Source: Thuidium tamariscinum
Taxonomy: Eukaryota; Streptophyta; Bryopsida; Hypnales; Thuidiaceae
Length of the DNA: 64,000 nucleotides
Assembly: GCA_947034885.2 (NCBI GenBank)
Contig: OX344749.2
Location: 6,339,501 to 6,403,500 of the forward strand
Direction of reading: 5' to 3'
Shown here: positions 11,315 to 22,899 of the stretch, in pieces
How positions within the stretch are numbered: position 1 is the first letter of the stretch
Layout: each line of letters opens with the position of its first letter
Position numbers and translations under genes: made by a program
The notes under the pieces: model-generated
What the model was told of the DNA's origin: nothing
The model's database searches: none
What the model saw: only the letters and a program-made list of their open reading frames with translations

Positions 11315-12374
11315 GTAAACCGCTCGCATTTGATTTTTATCCTTGTTGTTTTATTGTTAAGTTTCTTCTTACCAAATGCCTGGAATTAAGTTTAGGTAAT
11401 ATCATTTGATAGAATAGAATAGGGCCTCATTCAGTTGAATTTTAGAATAGAATAGATAGAATTATAACTATGAAATTAGATTAAAAACACTAAAAAGACG
11501 TGACTAAAAGAGTTCATTGCTTGAAAGGCTTTCTTTTTCACCCAATTAGAAAGAAAACTCAATTAGACACACGACCCGTGTGAAAAACTCTTAGCTCGAG
11601 GGTGGAGTTAGGAGCGCTCACACCCGCCCAGGCTCAGTATCAGGCCCTCGAGCCCCCTGCCACATGGCCGGCGGGGTGAGGGGGTTTGGCCGCTGCTTGG
11701 CTGAAATTTTGGTTCTTCTCTTTTGATCTATACTAAATTTTGATATCATGAAAAAACAAACTAAACTAGATAACTAACTTTTTGGGATTTTGGTTTGAAT
11801 TGAAATTAAACTTCTAATGGATGGCTAAGGCTAACACTTTACCAATTCAAAGTCTTATCAATTATCTTTCCAAGACTAGAATAGGTTGAACATGAAGGAG
11901 AATAATCGAAGAGTGGTTTTGGAGAGATAGACTTGTTTCCCCTAATGACTTAAGTTCAAAGCTTCGCTGTAGGGAGTTGGACGGATGGTATTTTAAGAAT
12001 CTTATTTGCAAAAGGAGGTACACATGACAGTGTTTAACCGAACTTTCACTTTAAACTCTTAAAATTTCTTAGTATTTCAAGATTTTGCCACCAAAAGAGT
12101 TACACATGACAGTGTTTAAACCGAATTTTGGTACTTGATGCTTGAAATTTTCACAGACTAGTAATGACTAACAATGTTGAAGTTGGATTGTTAACGGCAA
12201 ATGGGAAATGAAAAATAGTTGAAGGGGCCCTAAGCCTTCAAAATTCAAACACAACAGAAACAAGCTTGGCTAAAGTCTTTTGGTCCAAGTAGTGCTCCGA
12301 CTATGTCGGTAGCACGTGGGAAGAACAAAGTGTCGGTGCGAGAAATAAGGGTACTGGCAACCTCGAGGAGGGCC

Positions 12375-12382
12375 CTTATATA
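12375..12382 (-). promoter_or_regulatory. TATA box of element E
   Basis: Reverse complement of TATATAAG in the conserved promoter block. Confidence 0.55.
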
Positions 12383-14670
12383 CCCGTGGCCGGGCCCCTC
12401 TCGGTAATTGCTAGTGAAAACACTTTGTTACTTCCTACCCTAAACTACCCTAATGTAATTCCAAAATATTAGTTGTTTAATGGTGAAAATTTCTAAAAAC
12501 ATCCCCATTTGGTCAAAGAAATCTTGGCCAAATCAAATCCAAGATCTTAACCCAAAATATTTTGGAATTAACCCTAATTTACCTAGATATTTTGCAAACT
12601 AACCAAAATTCATTTTGAAAATTGTCTTTCTTTAGCCCAAAGATGGTTTTTTACGCAAGAAAGAGATCTTGACCAAATCCAATCTTTGATTTTCCAAGAG
12701 ATATTTCCAAAATCACTTCTAATTAACCGCAATTAACAATTAAAAAGTCAAACTAAGAGCTGACCCTCTCTATCTTTTAGGGAACAACTCGAAACGGAAA
12801 ACCGTCTGCGCCATTGTCTTCAGAAGACCCCAATTAGTCTAAGGGACCCCTTACCCCTCACTCCTAGGCCATTTGCGCGCCCAAATTGGAATTACGGTAA
12901 CTCCAATTAAAAGTCAAAAATCTAACTTTTAGGATTTGTGCATTTCGATGAATCTGTTAGGCCAAGGTTGTTAGGAATGTCTGTGAGAGTAAGGAATGAC
13001 TCCTTATTTGCGACAATCGGACATCATTCGCTCCTGATACGCCGGTCAACCCGTCGCCAACTTATAACTTCTATTGAAATTCGATGTCGATGCCGGTTTT
13101 GGCAGTTGGGAATGTTGGAATGTCTTCAAACTTGACCAGGCGCTTATTAAACACACAAAAACCTATCCTAATTTTTAGTGAGATTTTACCGCATCATACG
13201 TAGTTTCTATGAATTTACGAACATTTCTATGTGCGGTTGACTTCCCATGGAGTCAACGTGGAATTTCGGAAAAATTTGAAATAAATTGGGTAACATCCAG
13301 GGCACTCCTAGATTCTTGGTGTAAGTCCCACGCAACCTTGCACCTTTCTAATTTTAAATATGTTGGAATTACTTTGTCCAATTGGACAATGTAATTCCCG
13401 ATGCCCGGGAATCTTGGACAATTGTTTGATTCTTGTTCGCTCCTGGCATGCTCCTACCCTTGGAACACCTTTCTGTAGTCTTCAATCTCCAATCCTCCAT
13501 CTTTTGTCTCGTGAAGTGCGAATTCTTCAAATCCATTGTAATGGTTTTACTTTTAAATTCAATTTGTTACAAAATTGAACTTAAGCCCTGGTAATTCTTC
13601 TAGGCTCGTAGTAGACTCTTTCTGCTTAGTCAGCATGTCATGTGCATCCTTAAAAGGTTGATTTTGTACAGACAATTACTAGGAATGACTAACTCTCGAT
13701 TCTTTACTTCTCTCGGAAGTAATAAATCTTCACATAAACCTGCTTTGGAGACTTAGAATGATTCAAATTTCTAGGATTAGGAATTTTCCACCATCTAAGT
13801 TGGTTTTCCACCATTTTGGCATAGATTGACACCAAAACTCCTTCAACACTCTTTTTATGTTCTTTTCATGTATATTTTAGTTAATTTTTGCTATTTAATC
13901 GCGAAAAATAGACCCAGAGTTCTAAGTGCCATCTCGAGGGCTCACACCCGGATGCCTAGTTTATCCGGTCTTTGGACTTAAAAGTGAATTCGGTTTTGAT
14001 AGGGAATTTGCGTGGGATCTCGCAGTGTGTTCCGAAACAGGTCTGGGGAGTAATAAGTAGAGATAGACACTCGTAGAGTCTGGGTTTGAGATCAGGAGCG
14101 TTTGGCCAAATGCCAACTGAAAGGTGATCCGGTCTCTTTAGAGGAAAGAAGGACTAGTGAGGTATCCAGCTCTCTTACGCAAGCTACCACCCTTGTTTTG
14201 CTAGGACTTAGACTAACTCGGTAATCTGTCGTTGTAGTATTTGTTAGGAATAGGCAGAAGTACTTGCGTGACTTGTTGGATCGGATCAGTTTCGGTCTAG
14301 TTGTGAAGTATTCCGGTCTGGTTAGGATTAGTTCATTTCTCTTTATAGTGGAACTTCTGACACTTTAAAACTTGAAGGGTAGGAGTAAACTTCCTTCCTA
14401 AATGCCCAAAAGAGCAAATCCTTCTTCTTACAGAGGTTAAACCTACATTCGGTTACTTATTTAGGGACCAGACCAAAATCTTAGTTCCAGTTTTTGGTCC
14501 CATATTTGAAAAGAGTACTTAGTGCAGGGTTGCTTCCGTCGCGTCACGTCCGTCCGCTGACGTGACGGGAAGCCGAGCGTCCGTCAGGATGAAATTCACG
14601 ACAGAATCCACGACAGAGGATGAAAAATCGTTGACAGGGCCGTCGACGAGGCCGTCCAGGATAGAATCGA

Positions 14671-14865
14671 ACCGATTAGGGCTAGCCGGCTATAAACTTC
14701 AGAGCCTTGTAACTTTTGCAAAAAGTCTTCAAATTGGGCAAATGAGATGTTTTTCGGCATCTACAGTTTCTGTAGATGCCGAAAAACATCTCATTTGCCC
14801 AATTTGAAGACTTTTTGTAAAAGTTACAAGGCTCTGAAGTTTGCAGCCGGCCAGCCCTAATCGGT
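14671..14865. repeat. Near-perfect 96-base-arm palindrome
   Basis: The left arm starts ACCGATTAGGGCT and the right arm ends with its reverse complement. The centre is CTACAG-TTT-CTGTAG. A transcript would form a long hairpin. Confidence 0.9.
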
Positions 14866-15160
14866 GGACGGCCCTGTCAACGGTCGACGGCCTCGTCGAT
14901 GGCCCTGTCGACGGTCGACGGCCTCCTCGACGACCTTGTCGACGGTCGACAGCCTCCTCGACGGCCCTGTCGACGGTCGACGGCCTCCTCGACGGCCCTG
15001 TCAACGGTCGACGGCCTCGTCGACGGCCCTGTCAATGGTCGACGGCCTCGTGGACGGTCCTGTCGATGGTGGACGGCCTCCTCGACGGCCCTGTCGACAG
15101 TGGACGGCCTCCTCGACGGCCCTGTTGATGGTGGACGGCCTTGTCGACGGTCGACGAACT
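14866..15160. repeat. GTCGACGG tandem array, unit about 31 bp
   Basis: Repeated GTCGACGGTCGACGGCCTC units, rich in CpG and SalI-like sites, inside the hAT-like element. A short partial unit in reverse complement is on the other side of the palindrome (about 14631-14665). Confidence 0.85.
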
Positions 15161-15564
15161 TCATCCAGGCCATCGACGATGCCGTCAACATTCGGGACGG
15201 ACTCCGACGCGTCAGGACGGACGCGTCATGACATCCGGACGGGAAAACCCAACGTCACGTCCGAATAGACAACCCTGACTTAGAGTAGTAAGAAAACTCT
15301 AAAAATGGTGGTATAAGTAGAGAGGAAACTCCCTACAGTCAAATGGAGTGATTCCATTTCCAGTCCAAAGTAAATTCTAGGAAACTCTTAGACCGGGACC
15401 GGATCAGTCTTTGCTTGGGTTTTGTTGTGGTAACCACTAACATATTCCGATCTTTCGTAAACTTCCAACCAAATCCTTTGGGAACGATACACGAGTCACT
15501 TTAAGGCTAACTTAGTGCATTCTAAGACCTTAAAGAAGGAATTGTGCTTTATTGTGCTACGACA

Positions 15565-16016
15565 GGACGGGTTGCAGACGGACTGCGGACGCATTGCGGA
15601 CGGGCGGATGGTGCGCACAACGTCCGCACTCTGTCCGCAAGTCTGCAGACCGTCCGCGATCCGTCCACTCGTTCGCATTCCGTCCGCACCGCCGAATCCG
15701 ACGGGCGATCAATTTTGGCCGCACGATCTTTCCGTCTACGCTGAATGTTGTTTGATTTTGATGGAGACATCTTTGGCGCTTGCTCACCGTCCGCGAGTAT
15801 AAGTAGTACCACGGACGGCTCATTGAGGCACAATCGTTTCCCTTCTGAAGTGGGTAATCCAGTGCCTACAACTCTGTGAGCCCCTTTCAACTTGGTGAGA
15901 TGGTTGTGATTAAAACTTCAATACTTTTATAGTATTACGTTTTAATTATTATTTGCTTTCGTGGGCCCTAAAATTCCCATCACCCTAATTTTGAACTTTG
16001 GGGTAATTTTATTACC
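15565..16016 (+). promoter_or_regulatory. Upstream region of the 16 kb gene: GC-rich array and TATA box
   Basis: A CCGTCCGCA-rich array (15565-15690) is followed by GAGTATAAGTAG (15795-15806) and about 210 bases of leader before the ATG. The RING-H2 gene (51300) and its relative (59106) show the same architecture: GC-rich array, TATA box, then gene. L2 ends exactly at the left edge of the array. Confidence 0.5.
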
Positions 16017-16359
16017 ATGCCTCGCAACGATAAACCAAAATCCAGTACCAAGGGCAAATCCCAAGACATGAATTGGGAGGATTGGGTAAACTCTTTGTGT
16101 GTAGCAGAATCTGGATGGGAAGAGGAGCCGAAGAAATCTTGGGACTACACAACATGCAAGAAGTACGTCAAAATGATGCACCTCTCAAAAATGTGGTCAA
16201 GAGAACGTGCTGAAAAGCAAGTTCGTCGTTGGGAGGGACAAATTTCGACGTGCCTAAGTAAGCACTTTGTCCACCGGTATGAGGAAGTCACACGGTGACA
16301 CGGTTAGCTGAAATACTTGACTCCAAACCAAATGTGAAGAACTACTCCAACATGGCCAT
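16017..16359 (+). pseudogene. Broken gene related to the RING-H2 gene of element N
   Basis: A 93-residue frame starts ATG, is Lys-rich at the N-terminus, then has a Trp/acidic segment and CKKYVKMMHLSKMW. This corresponds to CEEYIEWCHIDKLF in the 51 kb gene and VNKYVDWCHIDKLF in the 57-59 kb gene. It ends at a TGA (16296-16298). From 16298 the next frame reads TRLAEILDSKPNVKNY, matching the continuation of the same domain in the relatives, so a frameshift lies near 16290. Element G then cuts the gene at 16360. The function of the family is unknown; it is probably a retroelement-encoded protein. Confidence 0.65.
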
Positions 16360-16500
16360 TGTGGCAACCTAGAAATCACCTAAGTAGGTTTTTAAACAAA
16401 ATACGGGAAAAAGGGATCTATTCAATCCCCATTTTTTTTTTAGTAGTCTAACGTAAAATTAGGTCTAAAACCGGAAATCGGAAAACCACAGACCGAAAAT

Positions 16501-17403
16501 GGGTCAAATCACACTGAAAGGTACCAAAGGCATTACTTTACTAGGACATGACTAGAGTCTTTTTTTAAAGTTTCAAAGCTTTAAATAACTTTGATGTTGT
16601 CATTTTAAAAAGAAAATAATAGATGGATAGTATTGCTATAGGTTCTTTTGATGATTTGGAAAAAAAATTCATGAAAAAAATCCTTAAATAGATATAAATC
16701 AGGCTAAATTTAGGAATTTCTTACAATATAGTAGTTAAGAAGGATTTTTTATCATAATTTTTTATTCTTATCAAATATCAAGTATACAATTATAAAAAAG
16801 GATTTTATGAAAATTATTCTTAAACTAAAAATAGTATAATTTTTAATCAATTAATTGATTATTGACAAAGTATTAATTTGTTTTAAGAACAAAATTAAAC
16901 ATTTAATTTAAAAATATAATAATATAGAGACCTAGATGTCAATAATATATACACTTTTTGTTTTAACACAATCTTCATTTGGATTATTTTATGTATTGAA
17001 AAAAACGTTCAAAAATTCTTACTTCTAAATATTATAGAAAATAAAAATATAATCAATTTGTGTCAAAAATTTCCTTTTCTACTCTATCATATGAATATAT
17101 ACATATATGATTTTTTTGGATTCAATCACATTATAATTCATTAGAAATTAGACTCCTTTTTGTCCATATAAAAAGTTGATGCATTGACAATTCAAGTACA
17201 ATTGGATTTTTAGTAAAGAATTTTTCTTTTTTTTATGAATAAAATACTATTAGTCTTAACATGACTTGAAGTTCTAATAAAAAAGGACTAAATTATCTAA
17301 AATTAGTAGATTAGCATTAAAAAACAATAGATTGAAAGAAGTTACATTGCAGATTTTGGTGTGTCTGACCCCTTTTGTGGTACATTAGAGTGTAATTTGA
17401 CCC
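16501..17403. mobile_element. AT-rich TIR element (about 0.9 kb) in G
   Basis: Termini GGGTCAAATCACACT and AGTGTAATTTGACCC, partly extending about 30 bases inward, flanked by AAAT on both sides. Comparison with H (38100-38140) shows G sequence continuing across it. The inside is AT-rich with no coding frame. The superfamily was not identified. Confidence 0.7.
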
Positions 17404-17812
17404 AAATAGAAAAACTACGTTAAGGGATAGAGTAAGAATCCGGACCCGGGTAGCCTAGCTACCGAGACCGGATAGGCAATGAGTGGCTACCGAGGCTAGA
17501 GATCATCGGGAACTCTCCCATGTGACTAAGAACGTTTAAACCTAACGGTCAGTAATTAATATTGGGGGGAAAGTATAAGACTAGGGAGTAGGGCCAAGTC
17601 CTGCCACTTTCTTGCACACAAATCGAGAAAGGATCTTCTGGCAGAGAGAGAGAGCGTTTCCTGTCTACTGAGGGAAGAGAGAGAAAGACGGTCTGTCAAT
17701 CCGATCTGGTGCAGACTTAAGTGACCATTCTTAAGATTGTGGTGAGATTATTGAGTGCGGTTAGGCCAATCAAGTTGGACCTCATCTAGTTAGCACAAGC
17801 AAGAGGTGAGCG

Positions 17813-19523
17813 ATGGCAAGTGAGGTACAAGAGGATGTGAGCTTAGCCTTTGGGAATGTCAATCCGGTCGTGCCTTTAAATGCGCAAGATAAGCTGGAGC
17901 TAGAGGAAGACCTCAAGCAGATGGGATGCGAGGGATTTCTGGCTTGTCCATGGAACTTGAAGGACAAGCAGATGGTGGTTGAATTGCTGGACGACCAGAC
18001 CAACGAGTGGAAGGAGACGGTCTGGGGCTCCGGGCGCTACCTACAGATTGGACAGTAGCAATGTGGCGCAAAGTGTACACGTTTGAACAAGGTGGAGATG
18101 GAGGTGCCTCCCGGACGGACAAATTCCCACTACTAGAAAAATCGTGTCCAGATCAACAAAAATTTAACAGAAAATTGTTGATATGTTTTGTTGATTTGGA
18201 CGTGTTGTCCCGGACATATGAGAACAGAAAAGTGTTGATTTTCTTGTTCATTTTTTTGTTAATTTGGACATTCATGAGAAAAAATTTGAAAACATAATTT
18301 TTTTTCGGACCAACCAAAATCTGCCACGTGGCAGATGCCACGTCAGCAAAGTCAAGCCACCTAGGCAGCCCGCCATGCGGGTGGCCACCGACCACAAGGT
18401 TTGAACCTTGGACCTCAAGGTTGAGGTCCAAAGTCTTAAACCACTACAACATGCTTAGCCACAAGTGATCTAGAATGGAATTAGAATTAATTTAGCTACT
18501 TCTTCCTTTTAGTTTGTCTTTGTTATGTTAAAATCAGCTGACTTTGATGGCCGTTTACACATAGAAAAACAACTTATTTAAGAAAATTTCCAACTGATAA
18601 AAGTTGGCATATACAACAAACTTTCATTTAAAAAAAATCCGTTTGAGATTTCAAGTCCCCAATAAAAAGTTATGGATAGAATTCAGAGAAGGTTTCTTAA
18701 AATGTCAAATACAATGTCTTCTTTAATCCTTCTCTGATTTTTGTCCATTACTTTTGATTGGAAACTTAAAATCTCAAACGGATTTTTGGAGATGAAAGAT
18801 AATTTTATTTCTCAACTTTCATTAGTTCAAAGTTTTCTCAAAAAAGTTGTTTTACTATGCAAAAATGGCCACCAAAGTCTGCTGATGTTCAAAAACACTG
18901 AATTTTGAATGATTGACTTGGGAAGAAGCATTTGTTTTTGCATAAAATTTCAAGCACGGTTATTTAGACATTGCACAAATGAAGAAACTTATATGAAACT
19001 TTTGAAATTCCTAGTTAACAAATAAGTGTTAAATTTTTTGTTGATTTGGACATTGCACTACCCAAATCAACAAAAAATTTAACACTTATTTGTTAACTAG
19101 TGCCAAATCAACAAATTTTGTGAAAACAGTCGATACAGTACCCAAATTAACAAAAATTTGTTGATTTTTTGTTGATTTGGACATCATTTTCTAGTAGTGT
19201 CCACTTGGGTAAGTTTTGGAAACCTACAAATCCGAAGGATGGCTTCACGATGATGGAGTGTATCTCGCTTAGGCACTGGAGGTTGCTCCAATTCATGATG
19301 ACAATTTTTAACCCGGATAGGCCGAGTAGGATCACGGTCACCATAGCCAACATCGTCTTTGGTGCGCTATTGGGGGACCGGAAGATAGATTGGGGATTAG
19401 TGATGCGGGACTAGATGTTCAAGATGGTGAATGGGATTGGGAAATCAAAACCCTCTCCCATTTCACCATTCCTGTTTCACTTATATCACTCGTTAGACCT
19501 CTTGAGGGAGCATGAGAGGGAGG
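17813..19523 (+). pseudogene. Gag-like protein, N-terminal part (G), frameshifted and split by CACTA
   Basis: Starts ATG and follows H (MAEEVQE...) residue by residue: LEEDLKQMGCEGF, PWNLKD, QTNEWKETV. Eight extra bases near 18018-18025 relative to H shift the frame. It resumes as RALPTDWTVAMWRKVY. A CACTA element follows at 18128. After it comes KDGFTMMEC, NPDRPSRITVTIAN and FGALLGDRKIDWGLVMRD, and then a TAG (about 19412) where H has CGG. The gene stops abruptly at 19523. Not functional. Confidence 0.8.
18128..19199. mobile_element. Small non-autonomous CACTA element
   Basis: Ends CACTACTAGAAAA and TTTTCTAGTAGTG, flanked by TCC on both sides (18125-18127 and 19200-19202), the 3 bp TSD expected of CACTA. 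Subterminal repeats contain TTTGTTGATTTGGAC in both orientations, probable transposase-binding repeats. There is no transposase gene. Confidence 0.9.
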
Positions 19524-20686
19524 CAAAAATACAAAATTTATGGCCAAAAAACAGATCAGTACGCAATGTATGACACAAAATAGAATAAGTGTTTTTTCAA
19601 TGTGTGGGCACTTTATTCCCATCCTTGGAATCAAGCGATCACAACCAAGTTCCATTACAACCTAGATCACTATGTATTTTATCTTCCTATCCTATGGTTG
19701 TTTTTTACTATATGGTCATTCGGCTCTATTCGGAGGTTGTCCTTTATTTTGTGCTTGCTAATTACCGGCTCTTAATCTTAGTTAGGATGCTAATCTTTTC
19801 CTACCAACTAATTCCTAATTGCATAAGCTACTTAAAGTCAAAAGGGTGAGGTTAGGAGCCCACCTCCCACTACAAGAGGAGTGGGTATTTTCAAGATAGG
19901 AGATTAGTAAGGAAATACTGAAATTTCCTTTATACTACTAGAAAGTCACAAACAGTAGTTGCATGTAGTAAGTTCAGTACGGTATTGCTAATTAGTCAAG
20001 GAAACAGTGACTGACATTGCATTTTAAGTCACCTCTTTTTCGGTTGATATCCTTTGTTAGGAAATTGGGGATAAAGTTATGCATCATGACATGGCACTGC
20101 TGTCATTGGACGCTTTCTCCCATAGAGCAAGGAAAAATATGAGAGCACTAGCCTTTTGCACTTGCTTCTCATTGGCTCCACAAACGGTTACTTTTACTCT
20201 TCATAGTTTACACTAACGTGACCGAAGAGAGGACTATTTTTGGTTTGTGTAAGCTCCGTCTTCTGTGGACGTGCACACTCCAATGACAGCAACATATTCA
20301 CAACTGCTCCATTTCCAAGGCCGGGGTGAACTGACCCTCGCCCAACTGCTTGGAAAAATGCTGGAATTTTTTTATTTTTTGCAATAATTTTTTTCAAATT
20401 CTCAATTCATATTTGCAATCATAGATCCCAAAATACTTCACAGGGGTACATTAGGTGAATTCATTAAGCACAAAATAGGGGCTTCTTGTTTTACTTGCAC
20501 CACTGAAATTACTTGGAGTGGCAAAGCCACCCGAGCAAGGAGGCCAATTCACCCCGACCATTCCTAAGGGATGACTTCGAAGTATGAAATTCACATAGGA
20601 ATAATTACACAATCATTTTTCCTATCAAGCTGAATGTCTATACTTACACTTAGAGATTTTTGACTACAACTTCTCATAGCACAAAA

Positions 20687-21778
20687 GGGTGAATGCAAGA
20701 AACACTTGTACTATTTGTTGCGTTTTGTCACACCCTAGTTTTTTATGTTTATTTTAGCCATAACTTTTGTATTTTAGCTCTAAATGACTCAAGATTTATA
20801 GGAAAGATACTCATAGCTATTATGTATCTATAATGAATTTTGGAGATTTTTCAAAAATAATTGATTATTTTTAAATAGCCCTGAAAATTTCTCACAGTAC
20901 TCAATTTAGGGTTTTTTAGCACCATTTATCTTCAAAAAAACGAAATTTGACCTAAAATTTGGAGAGAATGGTCTCTTAATAGACTTATACCTATTGTCCA
21001 AAGGAATTCTAAAAATACTTATTTTTAAGTGTTGTAGAAGTCCACAAAGAGAGCTTCATTATGCATTTTTTCCCAAAGGTATAAAACATTATTTTGGTGA
21101 GTTTTTTGGTCAAATCTCATCACGTAAAAGTTTTTTTAAGTTTTTTATTTTTATGTATTTTTGAAAAAAATAGTACTATTTTTAACAAATTAAAATGTGA
21201 CAAGTTGTATTTTCTTCACCAGAATTCTATGAGAATTCCATGTCCAAAGTTCCGGTGAAGAAAACACAACTTGTCACATTTTAATTTGTTAAAAATAGTA
21301 CTATTTTTTTCAAAAATACATAAAAATAAAAAACTTGAAAAAACTTTTACGTGATGAGATTTGACCAAAAAACTCACCAAAATAATGTTTTATACCTTTG
21401 AAAAAAAATGCATAATGAAGCTCTCTTTGTGGACTTCTACAACACTTAAAAATAAGTATTTTTAGAATTCCTTTGGACAGTAGGTATAAATCTATTAAGA
21501 GACCATTCTCTCCAAATTTTAGGTCAAATTTCGTTTTTTTGGAGATAAATGGTGCTAAAAACCCCTAAATTGAGTACTGTGAGAAATTTTCAGGGCTATT
21601 TAAAAATAATCAATTATTTTTGAAAAATCTCTAAAATTCATTATAGATACATAATAGCTATGAGTATCTTTCCTATAAATCTTGAGTCATTTGGAGTTAA
21701 AACACAAAAATTATGGCTAAAATAAAAATAAAAAATTAGTGTGTGACAAAAGGCTTTAAGTGTTTCTTGCATTCACCC
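20687..21778. repeat. Long palindrome (foldback), about 530-base arms, 33-base loop
   Basis: The left arm runs to 21220 and the right arm starts at 21254. The outer ends GGGTGAATGCAAGAAACACTT and their reverse complement mark the limits. The arms differ by only scattered changes. A diverged relative of one arm is at about 56310-56640. A transcript would be a long double-stranded hairpin. Confidence 0.9.
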
Positions 21779-22899
21779 AAAATTGTGTAGTCATTCTCAA
21801 CTCACTCCCGTAATGGAACAACGTCTACTACCCCCCATATGGAACTGTTTGACTTCAATACATTTATTGCTCAATATTTCGTGGAAACCAGAGAAAACCA
21901 ATAGCCACATCTCACATGTCAAAGAAGTTAATTAAAATCAACTAAGATGTTAATAGATTGCCACTGTATGGGACAAGGCATGAACACAAAATCTTCTGCT
22001 CTCTTATATCATCAAGAACCTTCCATTATACATCACAATTTCATAAACATTGAGCTGTCGCCTTATCTTCCTGCTTCAGACACAACTGCATCTGAACTTC
22101 GACTACGCCAAACTTTGTGTTCCTCTCACAATGGGTTCGTGCTAGCATATCCAGTTGCTAAGGACCAAATTCTCTCGCTGATGACAGTAGTTCTGCATGG
22201 GCTGAATTTCTGTTTCTTCAAAAAAATCTAATCAAAAGCTCTCCCAAATACTTTGTCAGTTCATTGTCAACCCTTTCTACTGTATTTAATGTCAATCTCC
22301 ACGGCACCGCCAGTTCCTTTTGCTCAACACAACTTTGTCATATAGAGAAAATTTTTAATGACCTAAACGTCCTTCCTCCGGCTTTCCTTCAATCTCCATT
22401 TTTGGGCATCTCCAGTTCTTACATATATTGTTACTGCTATTTGGCGTGGTCGAAGTTCAGATGCAGTAGAAATTTCATACGAAATTGTTGTTCAGAGCAG
22501 TAGAAGACAACGAATGTTGTCAGTAGATGAAGCTAATTTTGGGCTCTTTGTGAATGTCAAAAATTAGGAGGTAGCCGTCATTGCTACCTGAACCCATGTG
22601 AACATTAAATGCTGTCACTTACAATTAGGATAGACACGTCATATGTGGAGATACTTTCTATATATGATGCACCTATTTTTCAACGAGTTCACGTAAGTAC
22701 ATGTTAAAGTAGTATCTCTTGACTCGTGGAGATGAGGTAATTGATAATTGACGATCTGAGATTGGGGGCAGGCCTATAGGTTAATTTCAGGCATAACTAT
22801 ATTGTGCTTGCGTCCAGCTTTCCTTCATTAAGCACTGTAATGTAAACTGTAGATGAGGCTTCAGGAAATGACAGGATTCCCTCACTTTCTTCTTTGTTT

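Larger units (their letters stand above)
7716..11622 (+). mobile_element. Type-A TG...CA element B (complete, 3.9 kb)
   Basis: Starts TGTGAGCCCTCGAG, ends GAGCGCTCACA, flanked by CCCGT (7711-7715) and CCCGC (11623-11627), a 5 bp TSD with one mismatch. It is inserted in the GC-rich tract of element E in the opposite orientation. Internal parts: about 1.56 kb before the TATA box (9279-9286), hairpin (near 9435-9455), direct repeats (near 9544 and 9631), GC-rich variable tract (about 9930-10230), AT-rich leader, mini-exon (11219-11314). There are no paired LTRs and no polymerase genes, so it is read as a solo LTR or an LTR-less unit. Confidence 0.9.
6575..13946 (-). mobile_element. Type-A TG...CA element E, reverse orientation, split by B
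   Basis: Complete termini: TGTGAGCG at 6575 and GGGCTCACA ending at 13946, flanked by CCCAG (6570-6574) and CCCGG (13947-13951), a 5 bp TSD with one mismatch. Without nested element B it is about 3.46 kb. On the minus strand it carries the U3-like start block, a TATA box (12375-12382), the two direct-repeat blocks (near 12016 and 12098), a GC-rich tract into which B inserted, and the mini-exon (6888-6983). The donor GT of the mini-exon is changed to CT in this copy, so this copy is probably older or decayed. Confidence 0.85.
14525..15277. mobile_element. hAT-like non-autonomous foldback element
   Basis: Ends are CAGGGTTG and CAACCCTG, flanked by ACTTAGTG (14517-14524) and ACTTAGAG (15278-15285), an 8 bp TSD with one mismatch. 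CAGGG termini with 8 bp TSDs are the hAT signature. Inside is a near-perfect palindrome (14671-14865, 96-base arms, 3-base loop) and a GTCGACGG-rich tandem array (about 14866-15160, unit near 31 bases). There is no transposase, so it depends on a hAT transposase elsewhere. Frames open in the array are by-products of the repeat. Confidence 0.8.
5828..15564 (+). mobile_element. Gag-like-gene TG...CA element L2 (3' part, with nested insertions)
   Basis: It resumes inside its gag-like gene right after the type-F element and ends at GTGCTACGACA. The gag tail (to 6143), a TATTTAA box (6386-6392) and the 3' region are split by element E (6575-13946) and by a hAT-like element (14525-15277). The sequence before E (GTGTGCCC) and after E (CCCGGATG) joins into the uninterrupted sequence of L1 and H. 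The 5' half is not in the window. Confidence 0.8.
16360..19523 (+). mobile_element. Gag-like-gene TG...CA element G (5' part, split by two insertions)
   Basis: Starts TGTGGCAACCTAG like H; left flank GCCAT. It is interrupted by a TIR element (16501-17403) and a CACTA element (18128-19199). A TATA box (17573-17580) precedes the gag-like gene. The match to H stops at 19523 inside the gene; the right part is not found in the window. The 79 bases 19524-19602 are an unresolved junction with no recognised content. Confidence 0.75.

Noticed and set aside
14841-15268. Several overlapping frames rich in RRP, DGL and VDG on both strands
   Set aside because: All fall in the GTCGACGG array, which lacks stops in most frames.
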